DNA of 64,000 nt from Pseudomonas sp. C2B4 (GCF_013359695.1 NZ_JABFMU010000023.1:16897-80896); one strand, 5' to 3'. Positions 1 through 9,073 are shown, counted from the stretch's first letter. Numbers and translations: made by a program. The notes: generated by a model not told the origin, from the sequence alone.

Positions 1-705
1 CACGGTGCCAAAGGAATCGAAGGCGCAAACGCCGGGGTTTTTGATAACGAAACCGATACTTTCGATCTCAGTAAATCCCGGCACTACTGCTTTGAAATGT
101 CGGAGCTGATGAAAGGTGGCGATGCGCGCCCGGAACTGCCTGTCGTGATGAGCTACCCACTGCACTGCATTGAGCAGGCTATGGATGGCAGGCCATTCAT
201 TCTGGTTTTGGATGAAGGCCAGAACCTGGTCAAAAACGATTTTTGGCGCAATCGGATTGATAATTTCATCATGCAGATCCGCCGTAAAAACGGGATTTTG
301 ATCTTCATCACCCCTGACGCGAAATACTTCCACAGTGAAACCGACTCCATCGACAAGCAGACCGTGACCAAGATCTACCTGGCCAGCGACTCGGTGAAAG
401 ACGAAGACCACACGAACCTGACGGAGGAAGAAAAGAAGTGGTTGCGCGAGCTGAATCCAAAGGACCGCAAGTTCTTGATTCGTCGCGGTCAGGAATCGAT
501 TCGTGCGTGCTTCGACCTGACTTCCGATAACCCTGAAGAAGACCTGTCCGATTTCATCCCGGTCCTGTCTTCAAACGATGTTGGTGTGGCCTTGATGTAC
601 TCAATCATTGAGCGCCTGGGCACCAATGACCCCGAGGTCTGGGTGCCAGTTTTCATGGCAGAGGCCAAGGCCAACAACACCCATAACTTAAAGGCGATCA
701 AATGA
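1..705 (+). CDS. virB4: VirB4-type T4SS ATPase, 3' end only
   Basis: The frame is open from base 1, so this is the last 234 residues of a longer protein cut by the window edge. The visible part contains a Walker B-like strand ending in LVLDEGQNL (about visible residues 68-76) and a C-terminal helical domain, as in VirB4/TrwK, the cytoplasmic ATPase that powers pilus assembly and DNA transfer. The Walker A motif must lie upstream of the window. Its stop overlaps the start of virB5 (ATGATG), and the gene order that follows matches other VirB operons. The family call rests on the Walker B context and the neighbours. Confidence 0.9.
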   Translation, partial: HGAKGIEGANAGVFDNETDTFDLSKSRHYCFEMSELMKGGDARPELPVVMSYPLHCIEQAMDGRPFILVLDEGQNLVKNDFWRNRIDNFIMQIRRKNGILIFITPDAKYFHSETDSIDKQTVTKIYLASDSVKDEDHTNLTEEEKKWLRELNPKDRKFLIRRGQESIRACFDLTSDNPEEDLSDFIPVLSSNDVGVALMYSIIERLGTNDPEVWVPVFMAEAKANNTHNLKAIK

Positions 706-1388
706 TGGCTCGTATGAAGAAACTAGGTCTTGCTACAGCGATAACTCTTACGCTCGGTGGTGCAGCGAACGCGGGTGTCCCTACATTCGACTACGCAAAC
801 GCTGCCGCGATGGCTCAAGAGCTGCTCCAGCTCCAAGAGCAATTCAAGGTACTCAAGCAGCAGTACGAAACTCAGACCAACATTATGAACAACATGCGCG
901 GTTCCTATGGCCGTGGTTCTATCGGTCTGAATGATTCGATCAATTCCGCGTCCGTGGTGCCTGGTTCCTGGCAAGAGGTGGTATCTCGTCAGAACTCTGG
1001 TGCCTACGGCAGTAAGCAGTCGCATTACGAGGAACTGGTCAACACCTTGCCGCAAGAGCTGTTCGCTAATCCGGATAGCAATCGCGCACGCGGCTATCAA
1101 CTCAGCTCTAACTCTGTCGTTGCCGCCATGTCCGCCGGTGAAGCGCTGTACAGCGAGGTACAGGTTCACTTGAACAACCTGACCACGATGTCAATGCAAG
1201 TGGATAACACCACCAACGCGAAGGACGCCGCCGATCTGCAAAACCGTATTGCCACTGAAAACGGGATGCTGACTTCGGCCCAGTCCAAATTGCAGGCGTT
1301 GAACATGAACCTGCAGGCGAATCTGGCGAATCAGGAAAACCAAGCAACGTCGCAGAACGAACAGTTCTTCCGTTGGAAAAAAGACTAA
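702..1388 (+). CDS. virB5: VirB5-like minor pilus protein
   Basis: A 228-residue secreted protein. The N-terminus is a typical Sec signal peptide (basic MMARMKK, hydrophobic core, cleavage near ANA/GVP at about residue 24). It is followed by a long alpha-helical region rich in Gln and Leu (AQELLQLQEQFKVLKQQYE), as in VirB5/TrwJ proteins, which sit at the pilus tip and help contact recipient cells. Its ATG overlaps the virB4 stop, so the two are probably translationally coupled. In-frame ATGs at 705 and 714 are possible alternative starts. Confidence 0.88.
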   Translation: MMARMKKLGLATAITLTLGGAANAGVPTFDYANAAAMAQELLQLQEQFKVLKQQYETQTNIMNNMRGSYGRGSIGLNDSINSASVVPGSWQEVVSRQNSGAYGSKQSHYEELVNTLPQELFANPDSNRARGYQLSSNSVVAAMSAGEALYSEVQVHLNNLTTMSMQVDNTTNAKDAADLQNRIATENGMLTSAQSKLQALNMNLQANLANQENQATSQNEQFFRWKKD

Positions 1389-1404
1389 TTCTCGCGTGCG
1401 AGAA
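1389..1404. promoter_or_regulatory. 16-bp palindrome, copy 1 (TTCTCGCGTGCGAGAA)
   Basis: An inverted repeat with one central mismatch that runs directly into the Shine-Dalgarno (AAAAGGAG) of the next gene. It is one of five copies in the window (also 7577, 34836, 39628 and 58580). Candidate operator of a plasmid regulator, or a hairpin that masks the ribosome-binding site. Confidence 0.6.
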
Positions 1405-1415
1405 AAGGAGATCAC

Positions 1416-1628
1416 ATGAAAACTCTTTGGCTGATTCTCAAGATCATCACCGTACCGGCTTGGGGGCCTCTGTGGCTGTTCTACCGGTTTGGCAAATTCA
1501 TGCTGCTGCTCGTCATCGTGTCTGCCGCGTCGGGCTGTGTAACCAACACCGGCAAGATCGACAAGTCGCCATGCGCCTGTGAGTTCAAGCCTTTCGTTAT
1601 TCAGGCCAAGGAGGCCCGCAATGCCTAA
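1416..1628 (+). CDS. small VirB7/entry-exclusion-type lipoprotein
   Basis: A 70-residue protein between virB5 and virB6. Two short hydrophobic stretches precede a lipobox-like VSAASGC (Cys at about residue 41), which suggests a lipid-anchored envelope protein. In R388 and related systems this position is held by TrwH/VirB7 or an exclusion lipoprotein, and position and lipobox fit either. The unusually long segment before the lipobox is odd for a signal peptide. An excellent Shine-Dalgarno (AAAAGGAGATC) follows the 16-bp palindrome at 1389. The stop overlaps the next start (AATGCCTAA). Confidence 0.6.
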   Translation: MKTLWLILKIITVPAWGPLWLFYRFGKFMLLLVIVSAASGCVTNTGKIDKSPCACEFKPFVIQAKEARNA

Positions 1629-2025
1629 GTTCTTCACCGTCACCAATACCGTATGCGTGGTCATCGCCGGGTTTGTCGTGGGGACCATCATCTACGTCAA
1701 CACCACCACCTATCAGTTCGGAAGCGAGGCTCCTGCGGTTTCCAATGGCGATGCTCCAGTACGGATCGAAACGTCCTTGGGCAACCCGTTGTTGAAAGCC
1801 TCTAAAGCTGATGTGGCCAGGTGGTTTCCGGGGACCTGCTTCGCCGAGATCTACATGAAGAACCCATCGTACAAAGGGGGCCTGGTCGCTGGTTGCATCG
1901 ACAAAACGTCGAAAGAGATCAAAGCCGAAACGGGTGTGACACTTGGTGCTGATGACTTCCGTTCTTCCGAGGTCATCACGCACTTCAAGTCTGTGTACGG
2001 GGCATCGAATCCATGGCGGACCTAA
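1621..2025 (+). CDS. uncharacterised membrane-anchored T4SS-cluster protein
   Basis: I do not recognise a family. The ATG at 1621 has an AAGGAGG Shine-Dalgarno and gives 134 residues; the longer in-frame start at 1579 lacks one. There is one N-terminal membrane segment (about residues 8-26, VCVVIAGFVVGTIIYV) and a probable periplasmic domain with two cysteines (FPGTCFAE and VAGCIDK), which could form a disulfide. It overlaps virB6 by 13 bases and the preceding lipoprotein by 8, so it belongs to the mating-pore operon. An exclusion or pore-assembly role is possible but unsupported. Confidence 0.7.
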   Translation: MPKFFTVTNTVCVVIAGFVVGTIIYVNTTTYQFGSEAPAVSNGDAPVRIETSLGNPLLKASKADVARWFPGTCFAEIYMKNPSYKGGLVAGCIDKTSKEIKAETGVTLGADDFRSSEVITHFKSVYGASNPWRT

Positions 2026-2876
2026 CCCTCAAGGGCCTGATTGGGGCGACCGATGATGTGACGACTAGCTTTGTCGCCGAGGTCTTCCCAAATCTCGCTA
2101 ACTTGGTAGAGCCCCTAGTATGGACAATAGCCGTCGCTTATTGGGCAGTGCTGGGTATTCAGACCTATAACGGCAAAATCTCTGTTGCGCCGTGGGACAT
2201 TGTTAAACGGGCAATGCTTACGTTTATGGTCTTCCTGACGCTCAATTGGTCGACGGGGGGATCGGCGCTCTATCAGATTTGGGGGACTTGGACTGAAACG
2301 ATTGCAGCACAAATCATGAGTCGAGGTGTTGATAGCACTTCTATGCTTGATGCGCTTTATGTGAATGTCGGTCAGGTTGCAAGCACGTTGATGAACGTAA
2401 GCTGGCGTCAGTTCGGCATGATTATCATGGGTTCCGGTTTGTTTGCGGTTAACTGCATTCTTTTTATCGCTGCAATCCTGAATATGCTGATTGCCAAGTT
2501 TGGTGCAGCGATCATTATGTGCATTTTGCCAATACTGATCGGATTCATATTTTTCGAGCAGACGCGTCAATGGACAATGAGCTGGTTCAGCAAAATGCTT
2601 AACTTCTCGCTGATTTACATATTGTCCATCGCAATTGTTCGTTTTGGATATGCGATTTTCGGCCAAGCAATTGACGAAGTTGCCAATACAGCCACCATTT
2701 CGGATGCTGCGTTGATAACCGCTCAACAATGGGGAACTCTTATCATCGTTGAAGGCGTGTTGATCATCTGCTTATTGCAAGTGCGCGGGTGGGCTGCTGC
2801 GATTGCTACCAGCGCAACAGTCGGTGGTTCTTCGCTGGCAATGATGGCATTGCGAACCGTAGGATTGGGGAAATAA
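2013..2876 (+). CDS. virB6: VirB6-like inner-membrane channel protein
   Basis: A 287-residue polytopic membrane protein with at least six hydrophobic segments, for example LVWTIAVAYWAVLGIQ near residue 36 and LFAVNCILFIAAILNMLIA near 145. The size, topology and place between virB5 and virB8 fit VirB6/TrwI/TrbL, which forms part of the inner-membrane substrate channel. The gene is noticeably richer in A+T than its neighbours. It starts inside the preceding gene and ends 3 bases before virB8. Confidence 0.88.
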   Translation: MADLTLKGLIGATDDVTTSFVAEVFPNLANLVEPLVWTIAVAYWAVLGIQTYNGKISVAPWDIVKRAMLTFMVFLTLNWSTGGSALYQIWGTWTETIAAQIMSRGVDSTSMLDALYVNVGQVASTLMNVSWRQFGMIIMGSGLFAVNCILFIAAILNMLIAKFGAAIIMCILPILIGFIFFEQTRQWTMSWFSKMLNFSLIYILSIAIVRFGYAIFGQAIDEVANTATISDAALITAQQWGTLIIVEGVLIICLLQVRGWAAAIATSATVGGSSLAMMALRTVGLGK

Positions 2877-2879
2877 GCA

Positions 2880-3545
2880 ATGGACAATACATTAAAGAAA
2901 GATGAGATTGCGCGCCGTAAGCGTCAACTCGAACACAAGAAGGTAAAACAAGAACGTAACCGTGGTTATTTTCTGAATGGTGCGTTTGCACTAACCGTGG
3001 TTGGGTTGGCCATAGCCATTGCGTTCCTGGCTGAAACCAAGACGTTCGTCAATGTGGTGACGGTGATCGGCGCCGATGGTGAAGTGCTTAAACAGCGCAC
3101 CGTTACGGCGGAAAACGTCGACAAAGAGCAGGCTATCATCGAAGGCGTTCTGTTTGACTTCATACGTGCTTGTAACACCTTTGACCCTCGGCGCAAGCAA
3201 CAGCTGTCCGATACCTGCCACACATACATGACTCGCAATGTCGCGGTCGAATATGAGAAGGAAATCAGCCCTGATAATGCGCGCAATCCATACGCATCGC
3301 TCGGGGAAAACGACTGGATCGAAGCCCAACCCAAGCGCATGAACAAGATTGGCGATGAGTATCAGGTGATGTTTATTTCAACCAATCACAAATGGGGTGA
3401 TAAAGAGCCAAAGGTTACTTCCTATCTGGCAACGATAAAGGTTGCACATACGATGATTCCTAGAGCTTTGGGTGATCGTTGGGAAAACCCGTTTGGCACT
3501 TTGGCAACTTTATACCGTAAGAGTGAAGAACTGAGCCGCCAGTAA
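2880..3545 (+). CDS. virB8: VirB8-like assembly factor
   Basis: A 221-residue bitopic protein: basic cytoplasmic tail (residues 1-30), a single membrane segment (about 33-52, LNGAFALTVVGLAIAIAFLA) and a periplasmic domain of about 165 residues. This is the layout of VirB8/TrwG, the inner-membrane protein that nucleates the T4SS core. It sits 3 bases after virB6 and 25 bases before virB9. Confidence 0.9.
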   Translation: MDNTLKKDEIARRKRQLEHKKVKQERNRGYFLNGAFALTVVGLAIAIAFLAETKTFVNVVTVIGADGEVLKQRTVTAENVDKEQAIIEGVLFDFIRACNTFDPRRKQQLSDTCHTYMTRNVAVEYEKEISPDNARNPYASLGENDWIEAQPKRMNKIGDEYQVMFISTNHKWGDKEPKVTSYLATIKVAHTMIPRALGDRWENPFGTLATLYRKSEELSRQ

Positions 3546-3570
3546 TTCATTCCCCCCAAGGAAACTAATC

Positions 3571-4362
3571 ATGAAAAAACAGTTCGTTCTACCGACAGCT
3601 ATTGCCCTGAGTTTGGCTCTGTGTGCATTTAACGCACAAGCTGCAAAGTTGCCGAGGGCTCTGTCCTCCGACAACCGTGTCAAACAGGTTCCCTATGATC
3701 CAAACCAAGTTTACGAGCTGGTCGGAACATACGGGTACCAAACATCTATTGAGTTCGAAGCGGATGAATTGGTCAAGGTTGTTGCACTTGGTGATACGAT
3801 CTCCTGGCAAAGCATGCCATTCCGTAACCGGGTTTTCTTGAAGCCCGTGGAAGACAATGCGGACACAAACATGACGGTGATTACATCCAAACGGACGTAT
3901 TACTTTCAGCTCAACAGTACGACGGCGAAAACAAGTCAGTCGTACCTGATCCGATTCGTTTATCCAACCAGCCGTGTCACATCGTATAACAATGCATCGG
4001 AAGCCCCAGCGCCTGCCGCTACTGGGCCAATTACCAGCACCGGTACTCCGTCCTCCCCGAACATCAACTACGGCTATTCGGGTGACAAAGAAGCCATCGG
4101 CCTGCAGGGCGTCATGGATGACGGTCAGTTCACCAAGTTTCTGATGAAAAAAGGTGCGGATCTGCCGCAGTTTTACCGCGTACTGCCTGACGGCACCGAG
4201 GCGATGGTCAATGCACGCCGCGAGGGCGAGTACTGGGTTGTTCAGCGTCTGGCCAGCATGTTCGTAGTGCGCAGCGGCAATTCCTATATCTGTGTTGAAA
4301 ACCTGGCGAATCCGTACAAGCGCACAGTTACTCGGGGTGCGCGTGATGGGGGAGGGGCATAA
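3571..4362 (+). CDS. virB9: VirB9-like outer-membrane core component
   Basis: A 263-residue periplasmic protein with a clear signal peptide (cleavage near AQA/AKLP, residue 24). The N-terminal domain has the VirB9/TrwF pattern (DNRVKQVPYDPNQVYEL, later GDTISWQ and FLKP), and a Thr/Pro-rich linker leads to a C-terminal beta domain. VirB9 binds VirB7 and VirB10 in the outer-membrane ring. Shine-Dalgarno AAGGAAA precedes the ATG; virB10 begins 2 bases after the stop. Confidence 0.92.
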   Translation: MKKQFVLPTAIALSLALCAFNAQAAKLPRALSSDNRVKQVPYDPNQVYELVGTYGYQTSIEFEADELVKVVALGDTISWQSMPFRNRVFLKPVEDNADTNMTVITSKRTYYFQLNSTTAKTSQSYLIRFVYPTSRVTSYNNASEAPAPAATGPITSTGTPSSPNINYGYSGDKEAIGLQGVMDDGQFTKFLMKKGADLPQFYRVLPDGTEAMVNARREGEYWVVQRLASMFVVRSGNSYICVENLANPYKRTVTRGARDGGGA

Positions 4363-4364
4363 CC

Positions 4365-5648
4365 ATGGCGAAGGAACCTATCAAGCCAATTGATCAGCAA
4401 GCGGATAAAACCCGCGAAGAAGAAATGGCCGAATGGAACGAGTCGCAATCGAACTCGATGCTAAAGGCTGGTTCTGGTGGAAAGCGCAGCGGCGTTCTCA
4501 TGATTGGCGCAGCGGTTGTGGCGTGTGGCTTTGTGTACTGGCTCAAGCATGACAGTGGCGAGCCTGCTGCCCCTGCAAAAAACGATGAGATAGTCGCGGC
4601 TGAGCGCCGTAAGGTCCAAGACCCAACACCTAAGCGCGAAGCGGCGAAGGTCAAGCCAGTGAGCAACGATGGCGAGCCTGGCGCACCTGCTGACACACCG
4701 CGTTCAACAGCTGAGCGTCAGACTCAACAGGAGGGTTTGAGCGAAGCTGAACGTCAGCGACAAGCGTTGGAATTACAGGAAGAAATTAAACGCAAACAGA
4801 TGCTCGCTGCGCGCCAGCGCTCTGCGATCTTTGCAACTGCAAAGGACGATGGTTTTGCGCAAGGTCGTGACGATCAAGATCCAGCTCAACAGTCAGCCGG
4901 TGGGTCGTTGCTGGGCGGTAACTCGGGTAATTCCGGGCACGTCTCCCGCAATGCCAACGAGAATTTCGCATCGTCGACTTACTCCACCGGCGTGCCGGTG
5001 GCGAAAGCTCGGGCTCTGGAGAACTTGCAGTTCAAGGTTCTGCAGGGTGCTGCAATCGAGGCGACTTTGCAGCCACGTGCGCAGAGTCAATTGCCCGGTC
5101 AGATTTGCGTAACCACTGCTCAGGACGTTTATGCAGCGGAGGGTCGCCGCGTAATGATCCCTTGGGGGTCTTCGGTGTGCGGGAGCTACAACGCCAGTCT
5201 GACACCTGGTCAAGAGCGCCTATTCACCGTTTGGAACTGGTTGCGTATGCCCAAGTTGGCGGGTCGCCGTGCAATGGAAATTCCATTGGATAGCGCTGGA
5301 TCTGATCAGCTGGGTTCCGCTGGCCAAGGTGGTGTCGTTGATAACCACTGGGCGCAGATCTTCGGTGTTGCTGCTGCCGTTTCGATCATCGGCGCGGGTG
5401 CTTCCAACTCCGGCGTTTCCTCGGGCGATCAAGACAACTCCGCGTCTCAGTACCGCACTCAAGTGCAAGAGGCTGCCGCTGAGTCTTCGCAAACCATTCT
5501 TAGCCGGTACGCAAACATTCAACCGACAGTCACCGTTCCTCATGGCTCACGCGTGGTGATCTACCTGCAGCGTGATTTGGACTTCACCGAACAGTTCGCC
5601 GAGGAAGCCAAAGAGGCTGACAACGGCGGCGTGAAATTCATTAACTGA
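4365..5648 (+). CDS. virB10: VirB10-like energy-sensing core protein
   Basis: A 427-residue protein with the VirB10/TrwE layout: charged cytoplasmic head (1-42), one membrane segment (about 43-61, GVLMIGAAVVACGFVYWL), a flexible Pro/Lys/Glu region with predicted coiled-coil (AERQRQALELQEEIKRKQ), and a C-terminal beta-barrel domain from about residue 205 that includes QARAQSQLPGQ-like and IPWGSSVCGSY stretches. It spans both membranes in the T4SS core and relays ATP energy to the outer-membrane gate. Confidence 0.92.
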   Translation: MAKEPIKPIDQQADKTREEEMAEWNESQSNSMLKAGSGGKRSGVLMIGAAVVACGFVYWLKHDSGEPAAPAKNDEIVAAERRKVQDPTPKREAAKVKPVSNDGEPGAPADTPRSTAERQTQQEGLSEAERQRQALELQEEIKRKQMLAARQRSAIFATAKDDGFAQGRDDQDPAQQSAGGSLLGGNSGNSGHVSRNANENFASSTYSTGVPVAKARALENLQFKVLQGAAIEATLQPRAQSQLPGQICVTTAQDVYAAEGRRVMIPWGSSVCGSYNASLTPGQERLFTVWNWLRMPKLAGRRAMEIPLDSAGSDQLGSAGQGGVVDNHWAQIFGVAAAVSIIGAGASNSGVSSGDQDNSASQYRTQVQEAAAESSQTILSRYANIQPTVTVPHGSRVVIYLQRDLDFTEQFAEEAKEADNGGVKFIN

Positions 5649-5657
5649 GGTTTTTCC

Positions 5658-6686
5658 ATGTCTGAGATTGCTTCGTTCCGCCAAAAGCTGCGCAGTTTTG
5701 ATTTCCTGCTCGATGACCCAGCGGTATCCGAGATCGCTATCAACGGTCCAGGCAACGTATGGGCGGCGTATCGCGGTAGCCGCTTCATGCGCCCCGTCGC
5801 TGTGGATGGCGTCACCCTTCCGCTGATCAAGTCGCTAGCCGAGTTGATTGCGGCGCATACAGAGCAAGAGGTCAACGCTTATACGCCGATCCTTTCCGGT
5901 CGCATCCCTATGGACATGAGCGACCACGTAGCGGACTCGGAACGTGGCGACTATCGAGTCCAGTGCGTGCTTGCGCCTGCCGTTGAGCAACATATCGGCG
6001 GCATCGTCTGTATTCGTAAACCTGGCCGCGTTCAGCTGACGATGGACCAATACATCGCTTCGGGAGCGTTTGACCAGATCAACGAGGCACGCACGCCAGA
6101 TCAGTACAGCGATGATCACCTGGTCGAGTTGTACCGCGCCAAGCGCTGGTCGGAATTTTTCATTGGGTGCGTCAAGGCCCACAAAAACATCATGATTTCG
6201 GCAGGGACAAACGCGGGCAAAAGCACCTTCCTCAACATGCTGTTGCAGCATGTAGACCCTAATGAGCGGATCGTCACAATCGAAGATACCCGCGAGATCC
6301 GTCTCAAAAGCGAGAACGTGGTTCATTTGATCTATTCCCGAGGTGGCCAAGGCAAAGCGCGAGTCACGCCGTTTGATCACCTTGAATCGATTCTCCGTCT
6401 TACGCCTGACCGCGCAATCATGGGCGAGCTTCGCGGTGCTGAGGCTTACCCCTATCTTGAATTGCTGAACACCGGTCATAGCGGTTCATTCAGCACTATC
6501 CACGCGGATAGCCCCGACCTGATGTTTGACCGGCTTGCGTCGATGGCATCGCGTGGCGGTTCCGACATGAGCAAAAACCAACTTGTGGAATTCGCCCGTC
6601 AGCTGATCGACGTAGTGATCCAGTGGGAATATGGCTTTGATGGCCGTCGTTACATCACGGAGGTGCAATATGCAAAAGCTGCCTAA
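5658..6686 (+). CDS. virB11: VirB11-like hexameric traffic ATPase
   Basis: A 342-residue AAA+-like ATPase. Visible motifs are the P-loop (GTNAGKST, about residue 183), an Asp box (TIEDTREI), a Walker B (IMGELRG) and the His box (GSFSTIHADS), which together define VirB11/TrwD secretion ATPases. It acts at the cytoplasmic base of the T4SS and switches it between pilus building and DNA transfer. The 3' end overlaps the virB1 start by 17 bases. Confidence 0.94.
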   Translation: MSEIASFRQKLRSFDFLLDDPAVSEIAINGPGNVWAAYRGSRFMRPVAVDGVTLPLIKSLAELIAAHTEQEVNAYTPILSGRIPMDMSDHVADSERGDYRVQCVLAPAVEQHIGGIVCIRKPGRVQLTMDQYIASGAFDQINEARTPDQYSDDHLVELYRAKRWSEFFIGCVKAHKNIMISAGTNAGKSTFLNMLLQHVDPNERIVTIEDTREIRLKSENVVHLIYSRGGQGKARVTPFDHLESILRLTPDRAIMGELRGAEAYPYLELLNTGHSGSFSTIHADSPDLMFDRLASMASRGGSDMSKNQLVEFARQLIDVVIQWEYGFDGRRYITEVQYAKAA

Positions 6687-7575
6687 ATTCGCGCTGGCCA
6701 TCCTCGCATCGGCCTGCCTTGTCGGCCACGTTGCCGCCGAAGAATCACAGCCCAAGCGCTTTTCCGAACTGGCAGCTAAGTGCGCGCCGAACGTTCATGC
6801 GTCAACTCTCAAAGCGCTGATAGGCAATGAATCTTCGTTCAACCCCTATGCCATTGGCGTAGTTGGTACTCGTCTAGAGCGTCAACCCCAGTCCCTGAGC
6901 GAAGCCGTTGCGACGGCTGAGCAACTGGAGCGGGATGGTCATCGTTACGCGATGGGCTTGGGGCAATTGTTGGTTACGAACATGCGAGCCCGGGGCCTGA
7001 GCTATCAAGATGTTTTCGAGCCATGCCGCAACCTGCAGGCGATCAGCAATTTGCTGATCGAGTATTACAGTCAGGCCCTCAAGACCAGCAGCACGAAGCA
7101 AGAAGCGTTGTTGAAAGCAACGTCGATGTATTACAGCGGCAACGAACTGCGCGGTTTCAAACCAGACCATCCTGGGGAAATGTCCTACGTCGAAAAGGTT
7201 GTCGACCGTGCAAGTAATCCAACGGCAGAAGATCCGATTGTGCCCGCGTTCGACATTCAGGAAGCCGCGCAAGCCATTCCTGTAGTCGCTAGCACCAAAT
7301 CCCCATCGAAAGCTCGTAAGCGCGCTCAGGGAGCCGCTGAGCAACCTGCAGGCCCGTGGTTGACCTTCACGGATGCAAATGGTCAGGCGGTAGCACAGGC
7401 CCAGCCTCAAGCACAGCAAAAGCCGCAGATTCAGGTCCAGTTGGATACCGGCGATGCGCCCGAGGAAAAACGGCAGTTCACAGCCTTCGACGCGCGGACT
7501 GCCAATGCAGAGCCAGCGGCAATGCCCGTACAGCAACAACAATCTGCCCCTTCATTCGTACAGATAATCAACTGA
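6670..7575 (+). CDS. virB1: VirB1-like lytic transglycosylase
   Basis: A 301-residue periplasmic peptidoglycan-cleaving enzyme that opens the cell wall for the pilus. It has a signal peptide (MQKLPKFALAILASACL, cleavage near VAA/EES) and an SLT domain with the catalytic Glu in GNESSFNPYAI, followed by AMGLGQLL. The C-terminal 100 residues are low-complexity (Ala/Gln/Pro). I chose the ATG at 6670 because it directly precedes the signal peptide; longer in-frame starts lie inside virB11. Here virB1 is last of the VirB set instead of first. Confidence 0.9.
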   Translation: MQKLPKFALAILASACLVGHVAAEESQPKRFSELAAKCAPNVHASTLKALIGNESSFNPYAIGVVGTRLERQPQSLSEAVATAEQLERDGHRYAMGLGQLLVTNMRARGLSYQDVFEPCRNLQAISNLLIEYYSQALKTSSTKQEALLKATSMYYSGNELRGFKPDHPGEMSYVEKVVDRASNPTAEDPIVPAFDIQEAAQAIPVVASTKSPSKARKRAQGAAEQPAGPWLTFTDANGQAVAQAQPQAQQKPQIQVQLDTGDAPEEKRQFTAFDARTANAEPAAMPVQQQQSAPSFVQIIN

Positions 7576-7576
7576 T

Positions 7577-7592
7577 TTCTCGCATGCGAGAA
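7577..7592. promoter_or_regulatory. 16-bp palindrome, copy 2 (TTCTCGCATGCGAGAA)
   Basis: Perfect palindrome right after the virB1 stop and directly abutting the Shine-Dalgarno (AAAAGGAGATC) of the trbM-like gene, the same arrangement as copy 1. Confidence 0.65.
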
Positions 7593-7604
7593 AAGGAGAT
7601 CCCA

Positions 7605-7934
7605 ATGCGCAAACACTTTTTAGCTTTTATGGCGACCTTGGCATTCGCAGGTGCTGCCCAAGCAGGCGCGCAGCCCCCTACAGACTTCTCGGATGGGGAC
7701 AACAGTAATGAGGACGCATGTGGCGCAACCCTTTGTCTGCTTGGCATGTCCCGCGATGGTGATTGCAACAAATATCTCAAGCGCTATTTCAGCATCGTGA
7801 GATTCAAGCACGGGCACTTCAGCCCTTCACGCACTGCCGCTGCTCGAGGGAATTTCGTGGCGCAATGCGTTGGTGATCAGGCTGGGGCCAAAAAAGCAAA
7901 CGATCAGTGGGGAGGCTCACGCAATGGATTCTAA
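7605..7934 (+). CDS. TrbM-like conjugal transfer protein
   Basis: A 109-residue exported protein. After a signal peptide (cleavage near AQA/GAQ) it shows the TrbM-family core: DACGATLCLLG, then a Cys (GDCNKYLKRYFSIV), then a late Cys (NFVAQCVGDQ). TrbM-family proteins are needed for mating-pair formation in IncP plasmids, though their biochemical role is not settled. The ATG at 7605 follows a strong Shine-Dalgarno; the longer in-frame ORF runs back through virB1 and is not real. It overlaps the nuclease gene by 11 bases. Confidence 0.82.
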   Translation: MRKHFLAFMATLAFAGAAQAGAQPPTDFSDGDNSNEDACGATLCLLGMSRDGDCNKYLKRYFSIVRFKHGHFSPSRTAAARGNFVAQCVGDQAGAKKANDQWGGSRNGF

Positions 7935-8529
7935 GTTGCACGCTTTCCGTATTTTTGCCTTCTCCGCGCTATTTGGCTTGGTGTCGCCGATTGCATGGGC
8001 GAACCAGCCCACGGACGCCAAGTCGTCAGCGGTGGCTGTCGATGTTGATGGTGCCCGCCGTATCGAGGTGGGGTTTTCTCCGGAAGGATCTGCCCGCGAT
8101 TTGGTACTGCGAACCATAAATTCAGCCTCCAGCTCGATCAGGCTCTCGGCCTACATGTTCACCAGTCCTGATGTTGCGAAAGCATTGATCACTGCGAAAC
8201 AGCGCGGGGTCGATGTGGCGGTGGTTGCTGATTACCAAGGCAACCTGCAGGGCAACGGCTCACGGGCTGGGAAACACGCTCTGTCACTCCTGGTACGTGC
8301 TGGCATACCGACGCGCACTATCAGCACTTACGCGATTCATCATGACAAGTTCATCGTAGTGGATGGCAAAGCGGTAGAAACCGGAAGCTTCAACTACACC
8401 GCTGCCGCCGCCAAGAGCAACAGCGAGAACGCATTGGTGGTTTGGAATGATGCCGATCTCGCCGAGCAATACCTGAACCACTGGCAAAGCCGGTGGGATC
8501 AGGGCAAAGCTTTCAAGCCGCAATATTGA
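7924..8529 (+). CDS. nuc: secreted phospholipase D-family endonuclease (Nuc-like)
   Basis: A 201-residue protein with a signal peptide (cleavage near AWA/NQP) and one HKD motif (HHDKFIVVDGKAVETGSFN), the layout of the pKM101 Nuc/EDTA-resistant endonuclease family. Nuc is a periplasmic, metal-independent nuclease that works as a dimer. Such genes are often linked to IncN/W-type transfer clusters although not required for transfer. The start at 7924 has GGAGG upstream. Confidence 0.87.
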   Translation: MDSKLHAFRIFAFSALFGLVSPIAWANQPTDAKSSAVAVDVDGARRIEVGFSPEGSARDLVLRTINSASSSIRLSAYMFTSPDVAKALITAKQRGVDVAVVADYQGNLQGNGSRAGKHALSLLVRAGIPTRTISTYAIHHDKFIVVDGKAVETGSFNYTAAAAKSNSENALVVWNDADLAEQYLNHWQSRWDQGKAFKPQY

Positions 8530-8543
8530 GCGAGGGTCTACCA

Positions 8544-9026
8544 ATGGACAAAGACGAAAACCCAATGGACAAGGATCGAACGCAACAGGGTGAACGTGGT
8601 GCTTATCAGCTGACTGGAGCCAAGCGACCTGGTGAGAACGTAGCAGAGCATGTGAACGCTTCGCCACGGAATGCCGAAGACTGGGCGACCGATCATAAGC
8701 GCAGTAGTGAGCCATCCTTCGAGCTGTTTCAAAAGTACGGTCCAGCTATCCAGCCGGACATTGGCAGGGCCTACGAAGGTCCAATCGTTCATCGCGATTC
8801 CCAGTCGTTTTATCAAGCATCACGGGTCAATGGTTACGATGTTTTGATTGAACACAAGCGCACGTCGCTCAACAGCGCGCAATCCAACGTGTTCACCAAT
8901 GACAGGTCAGTGAGCGTTCGTTATGTGTCTGAAAGCGTCGGCATAGCGAAGCCAGCCCTGGAGCTGGATGGACAAAGATCACCGGAACGCCTGCCGAAAG
9001 GCGCCGCTGGAATAGGGCGGGTTTAA
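8544..9026 (+). CDS. KfrB-domain-like plasmid protein A
   Basis: A 160-residue soluble protein with no signal peptide. Its C-terminal half (YDVLIEHKRTSLNSAQSNVF to SVRYVSESVGIAKP) has the pattern of the next gene's C-terminus, and both end in a Pro-Lys-Gly...Gly-(I/M)-Gly-Arg tail. The pattern resembles KfrB-type domains of IncP plasmid proteins, whose role is unknown. Start chosen at 8544 after GCGAGGG. Confidence 0.55.
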   Translation: MDKDENPMDKDRTQQGERGAYQLTGAKRPGENVAEHVNASPRNAEDWATDHKRSSEPSFELFQKYGPAIQPDIGRAYEGPIVHRDSQSFYQASRVNGYDVLIEHKRTSLNSAQSNVFTNDRSVSVRYVSESVGIAKPALELDGQRSPERLPKGAAGIGRV

Positions 9027-9073
9027 TCCGCTTTCAATTGCTGCAGATCTAGGACAGATAAGAGGATTAGGAC